DNA of 64,000 nucleotides from Ketogulonicigenium vulgare WSH-001 (GTDB lineage Bacteria; Pseudomonadota; Alphaproteobacteria; Rhodobacterales; Rhodobacteraceae). The stretch spans positions 1,676,501 through 1,740,500 of the forward strand of contig NC_017384.1 in the NCBI RefSeq assembly GCF_000223375.1, in the 5' to 3' direction. Under the pieces are notes generated by a model, which was not told where the DNA came from, made no database searches, and saw only the letters and a program-made list of their open reading frames with translations. Below, one piece after another: positions 47,878-57,454 of the stretch (position 1 is the stretch's first letter; every line of letters starts with the position of its first letter). A program made the translations under genes and the position numbers.

Positions 47878-49644
47878 ATGCTGCCCCGTCTTCGTGTTGC
47901 CTTGCACCATCTGGTTTTCGCCGCCATGCTTTGCATCAGCGCAGGCAGCGCAACCGCCCAGGACAGCACCCGCGCCTATATCCAGGTCGAGGCGCAGCCC
48001 ACCCTTGCGATGGCCCAGCAGCGCGTGCGGGCCTATGCCGGTGCATTGCCCGATGTCTCGGGTTGGGCCCTGCCCAGCGGCTGGTATGCGATTGTATTGG
48101 GCCCCTATAGTCGCACAGATGCGGCCATCTATCTTGATCAGCTGATGACCGAGGCGCAGGCCCCCAATGACAGCTATATTGTGGACGGCGCGCAGTTCCG
48201 GCAGCAATTCTGGCCGATTGGCCTGGGTGTCGCCAGCACGCCGCTGCCGATCCCGATGAACAGTGGCCGCCCGGTGAATGTGCCGCCGCCCGGCCCCGCG
48301 CCCGTCACTCCGCTGCCCGTCACCCCGCAGCCTATAAACCCACAGCCCGCGCCTACCGCACAAGCCGAAACGGTCGAGCAAGCCCTCGCCGCGGAAGGTG
48401 CCCTCAGCAACGGCGACAAACGCCTGTTGCAAAGCGCAATGCGCGATGCGGGCGTGTATGGCGGCGCGATTGACGGGCTGTTCGGGCGTGGCACCCGCGA
48501 TGCGATGGCCGCGTGGCAGGCGCAGAACGGCTATAGCCCGCTGACCGGCGTTCTGACCACCGACCAGCGCGCCGCCCTGATGGCGCAGTATAACGCTGTG
48601 CTGGATGATCTGGGGATAGAGCGCACGGTCTATGACATGGCGGGGATCGAGATTGATCTGCCGACCGCTGTGGTCAATTTCCAAGAGGTGACGCCGCCAT
48701 TTGCCCGCTGGCAGTCGGATGATGGCGCATATGCGGTGCTGCTGATCTCGCAGCCCGGCGACCGCGCGCGTCTGGCCAGCCTTGCGGCGACGCTGCAATC
48801 GCTGCCCTTTGTCCCTGCGGGTGCGGATGTGCAGGTCAGCGCGACGGGCCTTAGCATCACCGGCGCCAGCGGCGACAGCCGCATTCGGATCGAAGCGGGC
48901 CTGCATGACGGCGCGATCAAAGGCTATGGCCTGATCTGGCCGGCCGCAGATCCCGCATTCGACCGTCTGTTCGCGCGGATGCAGCAAAGCTTCCGTGCCA
49001 TTCCCGGCGTGCTTGCGGCGCCCGCCGCCGCTGCGCAGGCCGATACAGCCTTGACCGCCGGCCTGTCGCTGGACGCGCCGCGCCTTGTGCAGGCCGGGAT
49101 CTACATTGACGCCCAAGGCCTGGTGCTGACGGCTGCCGCGCCCCTTGCGCAATGCAGCCGCATCGCGCTGAACGGCGACACACCCGCCCGTATCACCCAA
49201 ACCGCCGGCGAGATGGCCCTGCTGCAGCCCGAACTGCGCATCGCCCCTACCGCCGTCGCCCGATTCGCAACCCCGCAAGATGGCGCCGCGATCACCGGCG
49301 CGGGCTATCCCTATGGCCACACCCTTGCGCAGGCCAGCACCACGCCCGGCCAGATTACGGCGCTGGATGGGCTGACGGGCACTGCCGATCACCTGCGCCT
49401 GACCATGCAGGCAACAGCCGGCGATATTGGCGGGCCGCTGCTGGATGCGGGCGGAGATGTCGTGGGTATGCTGCTGCCGCAAACGGCGGGCCTGCCGCAG
49501 ACGGTTCAGATCGCGGCCTCATCGGGCGCCATTGCGCGCCTGATCAACGCCCCCGCCCCGCTTGCCGTGATCAGCGCCCCCATCGCACCCGAGGCTGTCA
49601 GCACACGCGCCCGCCTGATCACCGCACAAATTTCCTGCTGGTAA
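47878..49644 (+). CDS. Secreted SPOR/peptidoglycan-binding protein with an inactive trypsin-like domain
   Basis: A 588-residue exported protein. The signal peptide ends near residue 25 (ISAGSATAQDS). A SPOR-like region (WYAIVLGPYSRTDAAIYL) follows, then a Pro-rich linker (about 140-165), a peptidoglycan-binding domain (MRDAGVYGGAIDGLFGRGTR, AWQAQNGYSPLTG), and a C-terminal trypsin-type fold. In that fold the canonical LTAAHC site reads LTAAAP, so the catalytic His is Ala421, and G-D-S-G-G-P reads GDIGGP, so the Ser is Ile517. It therefore cannot work as a serine protease and is probably a structural or binding protein at the cell wall. Confidence 0.88.
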   Translation: MLPRLRVALHHLVFAAMLCISAGSATAQDSTRAYIQVEAQPTLAMAQQRVRAYAGALPDVSGWALPSGWYAIVLGPYSRTDAAIYLDQLMTEAQAPNDSYIVDGAQFRQQFWPIGLGVASTPLPIPMNSGRPVNVPPPGPAPVTPLPVTPQPINPQPAPTAQAETVEQALAAEGALSNGDKRLLQSAMRDAGVYGGAIDGLFGRGTRDAMAAWQAQNGYSPLTGVLTTDQRAALMAQYNAVLDDLGIERTVYDMAGIEIDLPTAVVNFQEVTPPFARWQSDDGAYAVLLISQPGDRARLASLAATLQSLPFVPAGADVQVSATGLSITGASGDSRIRIEAGLHDGAIKGYGLIWPAADPAFDRLFARMQQSFRAIPGVLAAPAAAAQADTALTAGLSLDAPRLVQAGIYIDAQGLVLTAAAPLAQCSRIALNGDTPARITQTAGEMALLQPELRIAPTAVARFATPQDGAAITGAGYPYGHTLAQASTTPGQITALDGLTGTADHLRLTMQATAGDIGGPLLDAGGDVVGMLLPQTAGLPQTVQIAASSGAIARLINAPAPLAVISAPIAPEAVSTRARLITAQISCW

Positions 49645-49676
49645 GCCCGCTTGACCGAAAGCCCCGCCCATGCCTA

Positions 49677-50429
49677 ATGCAGGGGATGAGCGCGCAAAAA
49701 GCCAAAAGACCTGCACGTAAATCCGCTGCTGCGCGACCCGCGCGTGGCAAGCTGCCGTGGCGCGCCTGGCTGGTGCGCGGGGCGAAATACGCGGCAATGG
49801 GGTTTGGCGGGCTGGTGGCGCTCTTTTTGCTGCTGGTGCTGTTGTTCGCCTTTGTCCGCCCGCCGACCACGCCCTATATGGTCGCCGAATCGTTCCGTCA
49901 GGGCGGTGTGCGCCATGAATGGGTCGCGATGGATCGCATCGCCCCCGCCATGGCCTTGGCCGCCGTCGCCGCCGAGGATGCCAATTTCTGCACTCACTGG
50001 GGCCTTGATCTGGATGCGATCCGCTTTGCGATTGATTCGCGTCTGGGGGGGGCTTCGACCATCAGCCAGCAGGTGACCAAGAACGTCTATTTGTGGCACG
50101 GTCGCAGCTGGCTTCGCAAATCGCTAGAGGCGCTGATGACCCCGGTGATCGAGCTGTTCTGGTCAAAGCGCCGCATCCTCGAGGTCTATTTGAACATCGC
50201 CGAATTCGACCGCGGCGTGTTCGGGGTCGAGGCCGCCGCCCAACATTACTTTGGCACCAGCGCCGCCAATCTGACCAATCGCCAAGCGGCGCTGTTGGCG
50301 GCGATCTTGCCAAATCCGAAAGAACGCTCGCCCCTAGACCCCAGCGCCTTTGTGAACCGGCGGGCCTCATCCATCATGGATGGCGCTGCGACAATACGCG
50401 GCACAGCCCGCGCCGCCTGTTTTTCCTAA
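49677..50429 (+). CDS. mtgA: Monofunctional peptidoglycan glycosyltransferase
   Basis: A 250-residue enzyme with a basic N-terminus, one membrane anchor (GFGGLVALFLLLVLLFAFV) and a GT51 domain: VAAEDANFCTHWGLDLDAIR with the catalytic Glu, GGASTISQQVTKNVYLWHGR, RILEVYLNIAEFDRGVFGVE, and a final NPKERSPLDP block. It polymerises lipid II into glycan strands. The chosen ATG at 49677 is not certain, since another lies at 49686. It follows the cell-wall-binding gene by 32 bases, in keeping with a shared wall function. Confidence 0.93.
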   Translation: MQGMSAQKAKRPARKSAAARPARGKLPWRAWLVRGAKYAAMGFGGLVALFLLLVLLFAFVRPPTTPYMVAESFRQGGVRHEWVAMDRIAPAMALAAVAAEDANFCTHWGLDLDAIRFAIDSRLGGASTISQQVTKNVYLWHGRSWLRKSLEALMTPVIELFWSKRRILEVYLNIAEFDRGVFGVEAAAQHYFGTSAANLTNRQAALLAAILPNPKERSPLDPSAFVNRRASSIMDGAATIRGTARAACFS

Positions 50430-50530
50430 GATCGCGCGCCTATTTTCCAAAGGGAAGACGGGCTTCTACTTGATTGCGCGGCCGGTTCGCTGCATTCAGG
50501 GGCCATCCACCCAGATATTGCCGAGCTGCC

Positions 50531-51196
50531 ATGACACGCCTCTATCATTATCCCCTCTCGCCGTTCTGCCGCAAAGTCCGCCTGTGCCTTGGCGAAAAGC
50601 GGATCGAGGTCGAGCTGGTCGAAGAGCGCTATTGGGAGCAAAGCCCCGATCTGATGCGCCGTAACCCTGCGGGCAAAGTGCCGGTGCTCAAGCTGGAAAA
50701 CCGCTTTTTAACCGAAAGCACGGCGATCTGCGAATATCTGGAAGACATCGTCCCCACCCCCGCCCTGATGCCCCAAGGGGCCGAGGCAAAATACGAGGTG
50801 CGCCGCCTGATCGGCTGGTTCGACGATAAGTTCTTTAACGAGGTCACCAATAAATTGCTGACCGAGCGTATCTTTAAAAAGGTGCAAGGCGGCGGCTATC
50901 CCGATTCGACCCGCATCAAAGAAGGCGCGCGGGCGGTGAAATATCATCTCGACTATATGAACTGGCTGCTGGAAAGCCGTCGCTGGCTGGCCGGGAATGA
51001 TATGACTTTGGCCGATTTCACCGCGGCTGCGCATCTGTCGTGTCTGGATTACATCTCGGACGTGGATTGGAACCGTTCGGATCTGGTGCGCGACTGGTAT
51101 GCGAAAATCAAATCCCGCCCGGCGTTCCGGTCATTGCTTGCTGACCAGATCCCCAGCTTTTTACCCGCCCCCCACTATGCCGACCTCGACTTCTGA
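50531..51196 (+). CDS. Glutathione S-transferase family protein
   Basis: A 221-residue protein with a thioredoxin-like N-terminal domain ([40 protein letters not shown], which includes the cis-Pro and the Glu-Ser glutathione site) and an all-helical C-terminal domain ([20 protein letters not shown]). The substrate is unknown; a Ser/Cys-type active site near residue 8-11 is likely. The queG gene overlaps its 3' end by 20 bases. Confidence 0.92.
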   Translation: MTRLYHYPLSPFCRKVRLCLGEKRIEVELVEERYWEQSPDLMRRNPAGKVPVLKLENRFLTESTAICEYLEDIVPTPALMPQGAEAKYEVRRLIGWFDDKFFNEVTNKLLTERIFKKVQGGGYPDSTRIKEGARAVKYHLDYMNWLLESRRWLAGNDMTLADFTAAAHLSCLDYISDVDWNRSDLVRDWYAKIKSRPAFRSLLADQIPSFLPAPHYADLDF

Positions 51197-52232
51197 TCCC
51201 CAGACTTCTGATACCATGAAAGCGCGGCTGAAGGCCGCCGCGCTGGATGCGGGCTTTGTCGCGATGGGCATCTGCCGCCCCGACAGTATCCGCAAGGATG
51301 GTGACGGTCTGCGCGCCTTTGTCGCCGACGGGATGCATGGCGAGATGCAGTGGCTGGAAGACCGTATCGACTGGCGCGCGGACCCCACCGCGCTGTGGCC
51401 GCAAGCGCGATCGGTCATCATGCTCGCCGAAAGCTATGCGCCGACCTATAATCCGCTGGACGCGCTAGAGGACCCAGCCCGCGGCGCAATCAGCGTCTAT
51501 GCGCAGGGCAAGGATTACCACGATCTGGTGAAAAAGCGCCTGAAACGCGTCGGTCGCTGGCTGATCGAACAGGCCCCCGGCTCTGAGATCAAGGTTTTCG
51601 TCGACACCGCCCCCGTGATGGAGCGCCCCCTTGCGCGCGAGGCGGGTCTTGGCTGGACGGGCAAACACGGCTGCATCCTGTCGCGCGATTTCGGCAATTG
51701 GGTGTTTCTGGGCTGCATTTTCACCACGCTGGATTTGGAACCCGACCAGCCCGTGCGCCCCAGTTGCGGCAGTTGCACGGCCTGCCTGGATATCTGCCCG
51801 ACGCAGGCCTTTATCGGGCCGGGGCGGCTTGATCCGCGCAAATGCGTCTCTTACCTGACGATCGAGCATTCCGGCCCGGTGCCGCTGGACCTGCGAGGCA
51901 AGCTGGGGAACCGCATCTATGGCTGCGACGATTGCCTTGCGATTTGCCCGTGGAACAAATTCGCGGTCGAGGCCAGCGATATCCGCTATCATGGTGATGT
52001 AGGAAATCCGCCGCTGGACGAGTTGGCGGGGCTGGATGACACCAGCTTTCGCGCGCGGTTTTCCGGCAATCCGATCAAGCGAATCGGCGTGAACCGCCTT
52101 TTGCGCAATGTGATGTATGCCATCGGCAACTCGGGCAAACCGCATCTGCGCGCCAGCGCCCAGCGGCATCTGAACGCCGAAGACCCGGTGCTGCGCGATG
52201 CAGCCGAATGGGCGGTGGCGCGTTTGTCATAA
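51177..52232 (+). CDS. queG: Epoxyqueuosine reductase
   Basis: A 351-residue cobalamin-dependent iron-sulphur enzyme that makes the last step of queuosine for tRNA. Two 4Fe-4S clusters are carried by [17 protein letters not shown] and [14 protein letters not shown], with Cys and a final Pro. It also has [20 protein letters not shown] and [15 protein letters not shown], and a HEAT-like C-terminal helix. The start at 51177 overlaps the upstream gene. The family is conserved and the call is firm. Confidence 0.96.
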   Translation: MPTSTSDPQTSDTMKARLKAAALDAGFVAMGICRPDSIRKDGDGLRAFVADGMHGEMQWLEDRIDWRADPTALWPQARSVIMLAESYAPTYNPLDALEDPARGAISVYAQGKDYHDLVKKRLKRVGRWLIEQAPGSEIKVFVDTAPVMERPLAREAGLGWTGKHGCILSRDFGNWVFLGCIFTTLDLEPDQPVRPSCGSCTACLDICPTQAFIGPGRLDPRKCVSYLTIEHSGPVPLDLRGKLGNRIYGCDDCLAICPWNKFAVEASDIRYHGDVGNPPLDELAGLDDTSFRARFSGNPIKRIGVNRLLRNVMYAIGNSGKPHLRASAQRHLNAEDPVLRDAAEWAVARLS

Positions 52233-52311
52233 AATTGCGCCTGACCTTGCGCATAGGGGGAATGGGCCGTATAGGACGGCCCTTATTATTTTGGCCTTTG
52301 GGGGATGCGTG

Positions 52312-53406
52312 GTGATAGAGACACCCTTCTACCTGATCGACCGCACGAAACTTTCGCGCAATCTTCAGATCATCAACCGACTGCGGGACTTGTCGGGCGC
52401 AAAGACACTGCTTGCACTGAAATGCTTTGCCACCTGGCCGGTCTTTGACCAATTGGCCGAGGTGATGGACGGCACGACCTCGTCCTCGCTGTACGAGCTG
52501 CGCCTGGGGCACGAGAAGTTCGGCAAGGAAACCCATGCCTATTCCGTCGGTTGGTCCGATGCCGAGATCGACGAGGCTGTCAGCTACGCCGACAAGATCA
52601 TCTTCAACTCGATCGGGCAGCTGACGCGCTTCGAGGCGGCCTCCAGCAAGGTCGCGCGTGGATTGCGGCTGAACCCGCGCTTTTCGACCAGCGGTTTTGA
52701 TCTGGCCGATCCCGCGCGCGCCTTTTCGCGCCTTGGCGAATGGGATGTGGACAAGATCCGCGCGGTGCTGCCGCTGATCACCGGCGTCATGATCCACTAC
52801 AATTGCGAGAATGGCGATTTCGACCTGTTCGACCGGCAACTGACGCGGATCGAGGACGAGTTTGGCGAGATTCTGCGCCAGCTCGACTGGGTCAGCCTTG
52901 GCGGCGGCATCCATTTCACCGGCGAGGGCTATCCGCTGGAGAAACTCGCCGCGCGCCTCAAGGCCTTTGCCGCGAACATGGGTGTGCAGGTCTATCTCGA
53001 GCCGGGCGAAGCGACGATCACCAACACCACCTCGCTAGAGGTCACGGTGCTGGACATCCTGAACAACGGCAAAGACCTTGCCATCGTCGACAGCTCGGTC
53101 GAGGCGCATATGCTGGATCTGCTGATCTATCGCACCACCGCCAAGATGGAGACATCGGGCGATTATCCCTATCAGATCGCGGGTAAGTCCTGTCTGGCGG
53201 GCGATATTTTCGGCGATTTCACCTTTCCCAAACCCCTGCAGGTCGGCGATCGTTTGTCGATTGCCGATGCGGCGGGTTATACAATGGTCAAGAAAAACTG
53301 GTTCAACGGCGTCAAGATGCCCTCCATCGTGATCCGCGAATTGGATGGTAGCATGACCGTTGCGCGTGAATTCGGCTATGCCGACTATGCCTCCAGCCTC
53401 GGCTGA
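52312..53406 (+). CDS. nspC: Carboxy(nor)spermidine decarboxylase
   Basis: A 364-residue PLP enzyme of the alternative polyamine pathway that decarboxylates carboxyspermidine (or carboxynorspermidine). The PLP lysine is K37 in LLALKCFATWPVF, and YLEPGEATITNTTSLEV contains the PLP phosphate site; SCLAGDIFGDFTFPKPLQVG follows with the second active-site Cys. A GTG start at 52312, or at 52309, is likely because no good ATG lies close by. It is 40 bases upstream of the dehydrogenase gene, so the pair is one operon. Confidence 0.94.
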   Translation: MIETPFYLIDRTKLSRNLQIINRLRDLSGAKTLLALKCFATWPVFDQLAEVMDGTTSSSLYELRLGHEKFGKETHAYSVGWSDAEIDEAVSYADKIIFNSIGQLTRFEAASSKVARGLRLNPRFSTSGFDLADPARAFSRLGEWDVDKIRAVLPLITGVMIHYNCENGDFDLFDRQLTRIEDEFGEILRQLDWVSLGGGIHFTGEGYPLEKLAARLKAFAANMGVQVYLEPGEATITNTTSLEVTVLDILNNGKDLAIVDSSVEAHMLDLLIYRTTAKMETSGDYPYQIAGKSCLAGDIFGDFTFPKPLQVGDRLSIADAAGYTMVKKNWFNGVKMPSIVIRELDGSMTVAREFGYADYASSLG

Positions 53407-53446
53407 GTGAGGCCCTTCCCTCTGTCCTTAAAGGAGACGGTTCGAA

Positions 53447-54685
53447 GTGAAAAAGAACGTCCTCATTATCGGCGCCGGTGGCGTCGCCCAAGTTGTCGCG
53501 CATAAATGCGCACAAAATAACGATCGGCTTGGCGATCTGCATATTGCCTCGCGCACCAAGTCGAAATGCGATGCAATCATTCAAAGCGTGGCTGACAAGG
53601 GCGCGATGAAGGTTGCAGGCAGCTTTACGGCCCATAGCGTCGATGCGATGGACACTGCCGCCGTCGCCGATCTGATCCGGGCAACAGGCGCCCAGATCGT
53701 GATCAACGTGGGTTCCGCGTTCGTGAACATGTATGTGCTAGAGGCCTGTATCCAGACGGGTGCCGCCTATCTGGACACAGCCATCCACGAAGATCCCGCC
53801 AAGATCTGCGAGATCCCGCCGTGGTATGGCAATTACGAATGGAAGCGCCGCGCCGATTGCGCGGCCGCGGGCGTCACCGCTATCTTGGGCGTTGGGTTTG
53901 ATCCGGGCGTGGTCAATGCCTATGCCCGCCTTGCCGCCGACGATTATCTGGATACGGTCGAAAGCATTGATATCGTTGATATCAATGCGGGCAGCCATGG
54001 CCGCTGGTTCTCGACCAACTTCGACCCGGAAATCAACTTCCGCGAATTCACCGGCACAGTCTATTCGTGGCAGAACGGCGCATGGCAGTCGAACAAGATG
54101 TTCGAAGTCGGCAAGGAATGGGACATGCCGGTCGTCGGCACCCAGAAGGCCTATCTGACCGGCCATGACGAGGTTCACTCGCTGTCCGCGCGTTATCCGG
54201 ATGCGGATGTGCGGTTCTGGATGGGCTTTGGCGATCACTATATCAACGTCTTCACCGTGCTGAACAACCTTGGCCTTTTGTCCGAGAAGCCGGTGAAAAC
54301 CGCCGAAGGGCTGGAAGTCGTACCGCTGAAACTGGTCAAGGCCGTGCTGCCCGACCCCTCCAGCCTTGCGCCCGATTACACCGGCAAGACCTGCATCGGG
54401 GACTTTGTGCGCGGCACCAAAGATGGCGCACCGGCCGAGGTGTTCATCTATAATGTCGCCGATCACGAAGATGCCTATGCCGAGACCGGCGCGCAGGGCA
54501 TTTCCTATACCGCAGGCGTGCCGCCTGTCGCCGCCGCACTGCTGGTCGCGGACGGTACATGGGATGTGAAAACCATGGCGAACGTCGAAGAGCTTGACCC
54601 CAAGCCCTTCCTGAACCTGCTGAACCGGATGGGTCTGCCAAACCGCATCAAGGATGCAAACGGCGACCGCGCCCTGGAATTCTAA
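53447..54685 (+). CDS. Carboxy(nor)spermidine dehydrogenase (synthase)
   Basis: A 412-residue saccharopine-dehydrogenase-type protein with an N-terminal Rossmann motif (VLIIGAGGVAQVVAHKCAQN) and downstream family features (GFDPGVVNAYARLAADDYLD, DINAGSHGRWFSTNFDPEIN, GTRDGA-type region). It reductively condenses aspartate semialdehyde with a diamine to give the carboxylated polyamine that the nspC product decarboxylates. The start is a GTG at 53447 with AAGGAGA upstream. The operon ends at a strong terminator. Confidence 0.93.
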   Translation: MKKNVLIIGAGGVAQVVAHKCAQNNDRLGDLHIASRTKSKCDAIIQSVADKGAMKVAGSFTAHSVDAMDTAAVADLIRATGAQIVINVGSAFVNMYVLEACIQTGAAYLDTAIHEDPAKICEIPPWYGNYEWKRRADCAAAGVTAILGVGFDPGVVNAYARLAADDYLDTVESIDIVDINAGSHGRWFSTNFDPEINFREFTGTVYSWQNGAWQSNKMFEVGKEWDMPVVGTQKAYLTGHDEVHSLSARYPDADVRFWMGFGDHYINVFTVLNNLGLLSEKPVKTAEGLEVVPLKLVKAVLPDPSSLAPDYTGKTCIGDFVRGTKDGAPAEVFIYNVADHEDAYAETGAQGISYTAGVPPVAAALLVADGTWDVKTMANVEELDPKPFLNLLNRMGLPNRIKDANGDRALEF

Positions 54686-54690
54686 GCTAC

Positions 54691-54718
54691 AAAGGCCCCC
54701 GGTTTTGGGGGCCTTTTT
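54691..54718 (+). terminator. Rho-independent terminator after the polyamine operon
   Basis: Arms AAAGGCCCCC and GGGGGCCTTT form a 10-bp stem with a 6-base loop, ending in a TTTTT run, 6 bases after the dehydrogenase stop codon. Confidence 0.92.
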
Positions 54719-54836
54719 CTTTGTCCTGCCCCCATGATTTTTTGCATCTTGCCGGTGCAAATCGGAAAGCTTATGGCGCGCGTCAGGCTGGGTGGAAACA
54801 CCGCAGCCGCCACCTTTCTTAAATTGAGGCAGACCT

Positions 54837-55748
54837 ATGTTCGGCGTTGCAGCGGCGGGCTTTTCGCGTGGACGGATTGATCCTCCAACGCTTGTGGGCA
54901 TGAGTGCGATCCTGATGTGGAGCGCCACTGTCGGCCTCTATCGCAATATCTCGGAAATCTTCGGGCCGATCGGCGGCTCGGCCCTGATCTTTACCGTCAG
55001 CGGCATTGTCGCGCTGATCCATGCCGGGCCAAAGGCCTTTCGCGGTCATTCCCCGCGCTATCTGCTGATCGGCGGCGCGATGTTCGTCACATACGAGATC
55101 GCGCTGGCGCTGGCCGTCGGCTTTGCCCAGACCCGCGCCCAATCGGTCGAGGTTGGCCTGATCAACTATCTGTGGCCGTCCTTCACCATCGCACTTGCGA
55201 TTTGGGCGGGACATGCGCGGGCGGGGATCATGGTCATTCCCGGCATTCTGATCTGTCTTTTGGGCGTGTTCTGGGCCGCAACCGGCAGCGCGAATTTCTC
55301 GCTGGCGGCGATGGTCCATAATATCGGCAGCAATCCCCTGCCCTATATTCTGGCCTTTATCGCCGCGATCACTTGGCCGCTTTATACGATTCTGACCAAG
55401 GGCATGGCGCAGGGGCGCAGCGCGGTGCCGCTATTCTTGCTGGCCACTGCGGCGCTGCTATGGGTCTATTACGGGGTCAGCGACCAACCGACACTGGTCT
55501 ATAACAGCAAGGGCGCGATGATGGTGCTGACCTTTGGCGTGTTGACGACCCTGGCCTATTCGGCGTGGACCTATGGTGTGAACCACGGCAACCTGACGCT
55601 GATGGCAACGGCGTCTTATTTCTCGCCGCTGCTATCCGTGATGCTGTCATCCGTGCTGCTGAGCATGGTGCCGGGCTTAAACTTTTGGCTGGGCGCCAGC
55701 CTTGTGACGGCAGGCTCTCTGATCTGCCTTGCCGCCACCAAACGCTGA
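54837..55748 (+). CDS. Drug/metabolite transporter of the YddG/EamA type
   Basis: A 303-residue membrane protein with about ten hydrophobic segments (for example ALIFTVSGIVALIHAG, GIMVIPGILICLLGVFWAAT, PYILAFIAAITWPLYTILT, LNFWLGASLVTAGSLICLAA). The layout of two five-helix repeats and the segments VEVGLINYLWPSFTIALAIW and TYGVNHGNLTLMATASYFSP resemble YddG, an exporter of aromatic amino acids and other metabolites. The substrate is unproven. The gene stands alone between the terminator and a convergent gene. Confidence 0.88.
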   Translation: MFGVAAAGFSRGRIDPPTLVGMSAILMWSATVGLYRNISEIFGPIGGSALIFTVSGIVALIHAGPKAFRGHSPRYLLIGGAMFVTYEIALALAVGFAQTRAQSVEVGLINYLWPSFTIALAIWAGHARAGIMVIPGILICLLGVFWAATGSANFSLAAMVHNIGSNPLPYILAFIAAITWPLYTILTKGMAQGRSAVPLFLLATAALLWVYYGVSDQPTLVYNSKGAMMVLTFGVLTTLAYSAWTYGVNHGNLTLMATASYFSPLLSVMLSSVLLSMVPGLNFWLGASLVTAGSLICLAATKR

Positions 55749-55749
55749 A

Positions 55750-56850
55750 TTACAGCGGATCGGTGCGGAACAACTGCACCTTTAGACCGCCATTCGCCAC
55801 AACGGGGCCTGCGGGCAGGAACGGCAGGCCCGTGGCTTTGGCAAGGCCGCTATCGGCGGTGATGATGCCGACCTGCCAGCCTTTGAACCGCTCGGTCAGC
55901 ACCTTGCCCATCGCACCGTACAGCCCGAACAGAGTCTTTTTCTCGCCGATACGCGCGCCATAAGGCGGGTTGATGATGACAAGACCTGCCGGCCCTTCGG
56001 GCGGGGTGATCTCGGATATCGGTTTCACGTCAAACATCGTGATCTCGCCCACACCGGCGCGGGCGGCGTTATCGCGGCTCATGCGGATAGCGCCTGCGTC
56101 GCGGTCACTGCCGTAAAAGCGCAGATCGGTACTGCGCCCGCCCGCCTTTAGCCCCGCCAGCGCGGCGCGGTCGACCTGCGCCAATTGTTCAAACGCGAAA
56201 TCACGCGCACGACCCGCAGGCAGGCCCATCGCAACCTCGGCCGCCTCGATCACCAGCGTGCCTGATCCGCACATCGGGTCCAGCACCGGCATCTGGCCGC
56301 TATAGCCGCATTGACGCAGGAACAGCGCGGCCAAAGTCTCGCGGATCGGGGCCTTGTTCACCGCCAGCTTATGGCCACGTTTGTGCAACGACTCGCCCGT
56401 GGTATCGACCGAGATGGTGACCAGGTCATCCTCGATCCGCACCTTGATGGTGATCGGCGCATCTTGCGCAATCGGCGCGCCCAAAGTCTCGCGGATCGCG
56501 GTTTCCACGCGCTGCGCGGCGGCACCGGCGTGATAGATTTTGGACTTCACGGTGGTGGCCTCGACCCGCACCGGAACATCGGCGCGCAGCAGCTGATCCC
56601 AAGCGATCTTGCGCGCGCGTTTGTCCAACTGCGCCAGATGCATCGCGCGAAAGGACGCGATCCTCGCCAGCACGCGCACCGCACCGCGCAGTTTGACATT
56701 GGCGCGCCAAACGGCAGGCCAGCCGCCAGCAACCGTCACGCCGCCCGGGATCACACCTGTCACATTCAGGCCCAGCGCGCGCGCCTCATCGGCCAGTACA
56801 TCCTCAAGGCCCGGTGCGGTGACCAGAAAAATCTCATCAACAGGGATCAT
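55750..56850 (-). CDS. THUMP-domain RNA N2-guanine methyltransferase
   Basis: A 366-residue protein with an N-terminal ferredoxin-like and THUMP part (FLVTAPGLEDVLADEARALG, TLGAPIAQDAPITIKVRI) and a Rossmann methyltransferase (PVLDPMCGSGTLVIEAAEVA as motif I, LVIINPPYGARIG as the NPPY catalytic motif). It belongs to the RlmL/RlmKL-type family that modifies 23S rRNA guanine. I chose the ATG at 56850, which overlaps the RidA gene stop (TGATG). Confidence 0.92.
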   Translation of the reverse strand: MIPVDEIFLVTAPGLEDVLADEARALGLNVTGVIPGGVTVAGGWPAVWRANVKLRGAVRVLARIASFRAMHLAQLDKRARKIAWDQLLRADVPVRVEATTVKSKIYHAGAAAQRVETAIRETLGAPIAQDAPITIKVRIEDDLVTISVDTTGESLHKRGHKLAVNKAPIRETLAALFLRQCGYSGQMPVLDPMCGSGTLVIEAAEVAMGLPAGRARDFAFEQLAQVDRAALAGLKAGGRSTDLRFYGSDRDAGAIRMSRDNAARAGVGEITMFDVKPISEITPPEGPAGLVIINPPYGARIGEKKTLFGLYGAMGKVLTERFKGWQVGIITADSGLAKATGLPFLPAGPVVANGGLKVQLFRTDPL

Positions 56851-57236
56851 CAGCGGGCCGCCATCACTTCGACTTCGACCTTGAATTCCGCGCGGGTAAA
56901 GCCCGTGACGATGAGCAAGGTCGAGGTTGGTTTCACGGGCGCATCCGCCAGCCATTCATCGCGCGCCTGCATATAGGCGGCGAAATCCTCGCGCGCGGTG
57001 ACAAAGCCCGCAACGCGCACCACGTCCTGCGGCCCAAGGCCCGCCTCGGCCAGGATCGCGCCGCAATTGGCAAAGCAGATCCGCGCCTGTTCCAGCACGC
57101 TTTGCGGCGCGACATCGTCAGGGCCAACGCCAAGCTGGCCCGAGGTCACGACCCATTGCTGCGGCGCTGCAACCGACACGCCCGATGAATACTGCCCGAA
57201 CGGCGGGCGGATGGAGGTCGGCTCCAGCGCTTTCAT
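56850..57236 (-). CDS. RidA/YjgF family protein
   Basis: A 128-residue protein with the RidA fold pattern: PFGQYSSGVSVAAPQQWVVT, SGQLGVGPDDV, then ILAEAGLGPQDVVRVAGFVT and the C-terminal FTRAEFKVEVEVMAAR. RidA proteins hydrolyse reactive enamine/imine intermediates; the usual substrate-binding Arg is near residue 105 in canonical members, and here the end differs, so activity is uncertain. AGGAG precedes the ATG at 57236. It is divergent from the catabolic operon. Confidence 0.88.
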   Translation of the reverse strand: MKALEPTSIRPPFGQYSSGVSVAAPQQWVVTSGQLGVGPDDVAPQSVLEQARICFANCGAILAEAGLGPQDVVRVAGFVTAREDFAAYMQARDEWLADAPVKPTSTLLIVTGFTRAEFKVEVEVMAAR

Positions 57237-57416
57237 TGCTTTCTCCTGCATAGATCGACCGTCTTTGACGGCAGCGGCGGGAATGATCAACCCCGCGACT
57301 ATAGGTCGACCATAAATCAGGCCGCTGTCACAAAAGTCGCACAAATTTTGACCCTTGGGCAGATGGCCCCCCGGTTTTATGTGCGCGCCCCTTGCACCGC
57401 CGAAACTCACCGGTCA

Positions 57417-57454
57417 CGAACATATAAACGACCCAATGTTCGATAAACGATCAA
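57417..57454. promoter_or_regulatory. Candidate operator/promoter region of the catabolic operon
   Basis: Upstream of the creatininase-type gene lie inverted arms CGAACAT and ATGTTCG at 57417-57423 and 57436-57442 and a direct repeat ATAAACGA(C/T)C at 57424 and 57443, 19 bases apart. No strong ribosome site precedes the ATG at 57455. The layout suggests a regulator-binding site; the regulator is not in this window. Confidence 0.5.

Noticed and set aside
47842..49482. 546-codon leftward frame
   Set aside because: Antisense to the secreted wall-binding protein; Arg/Gly/Gln-rich with no signal or domain.
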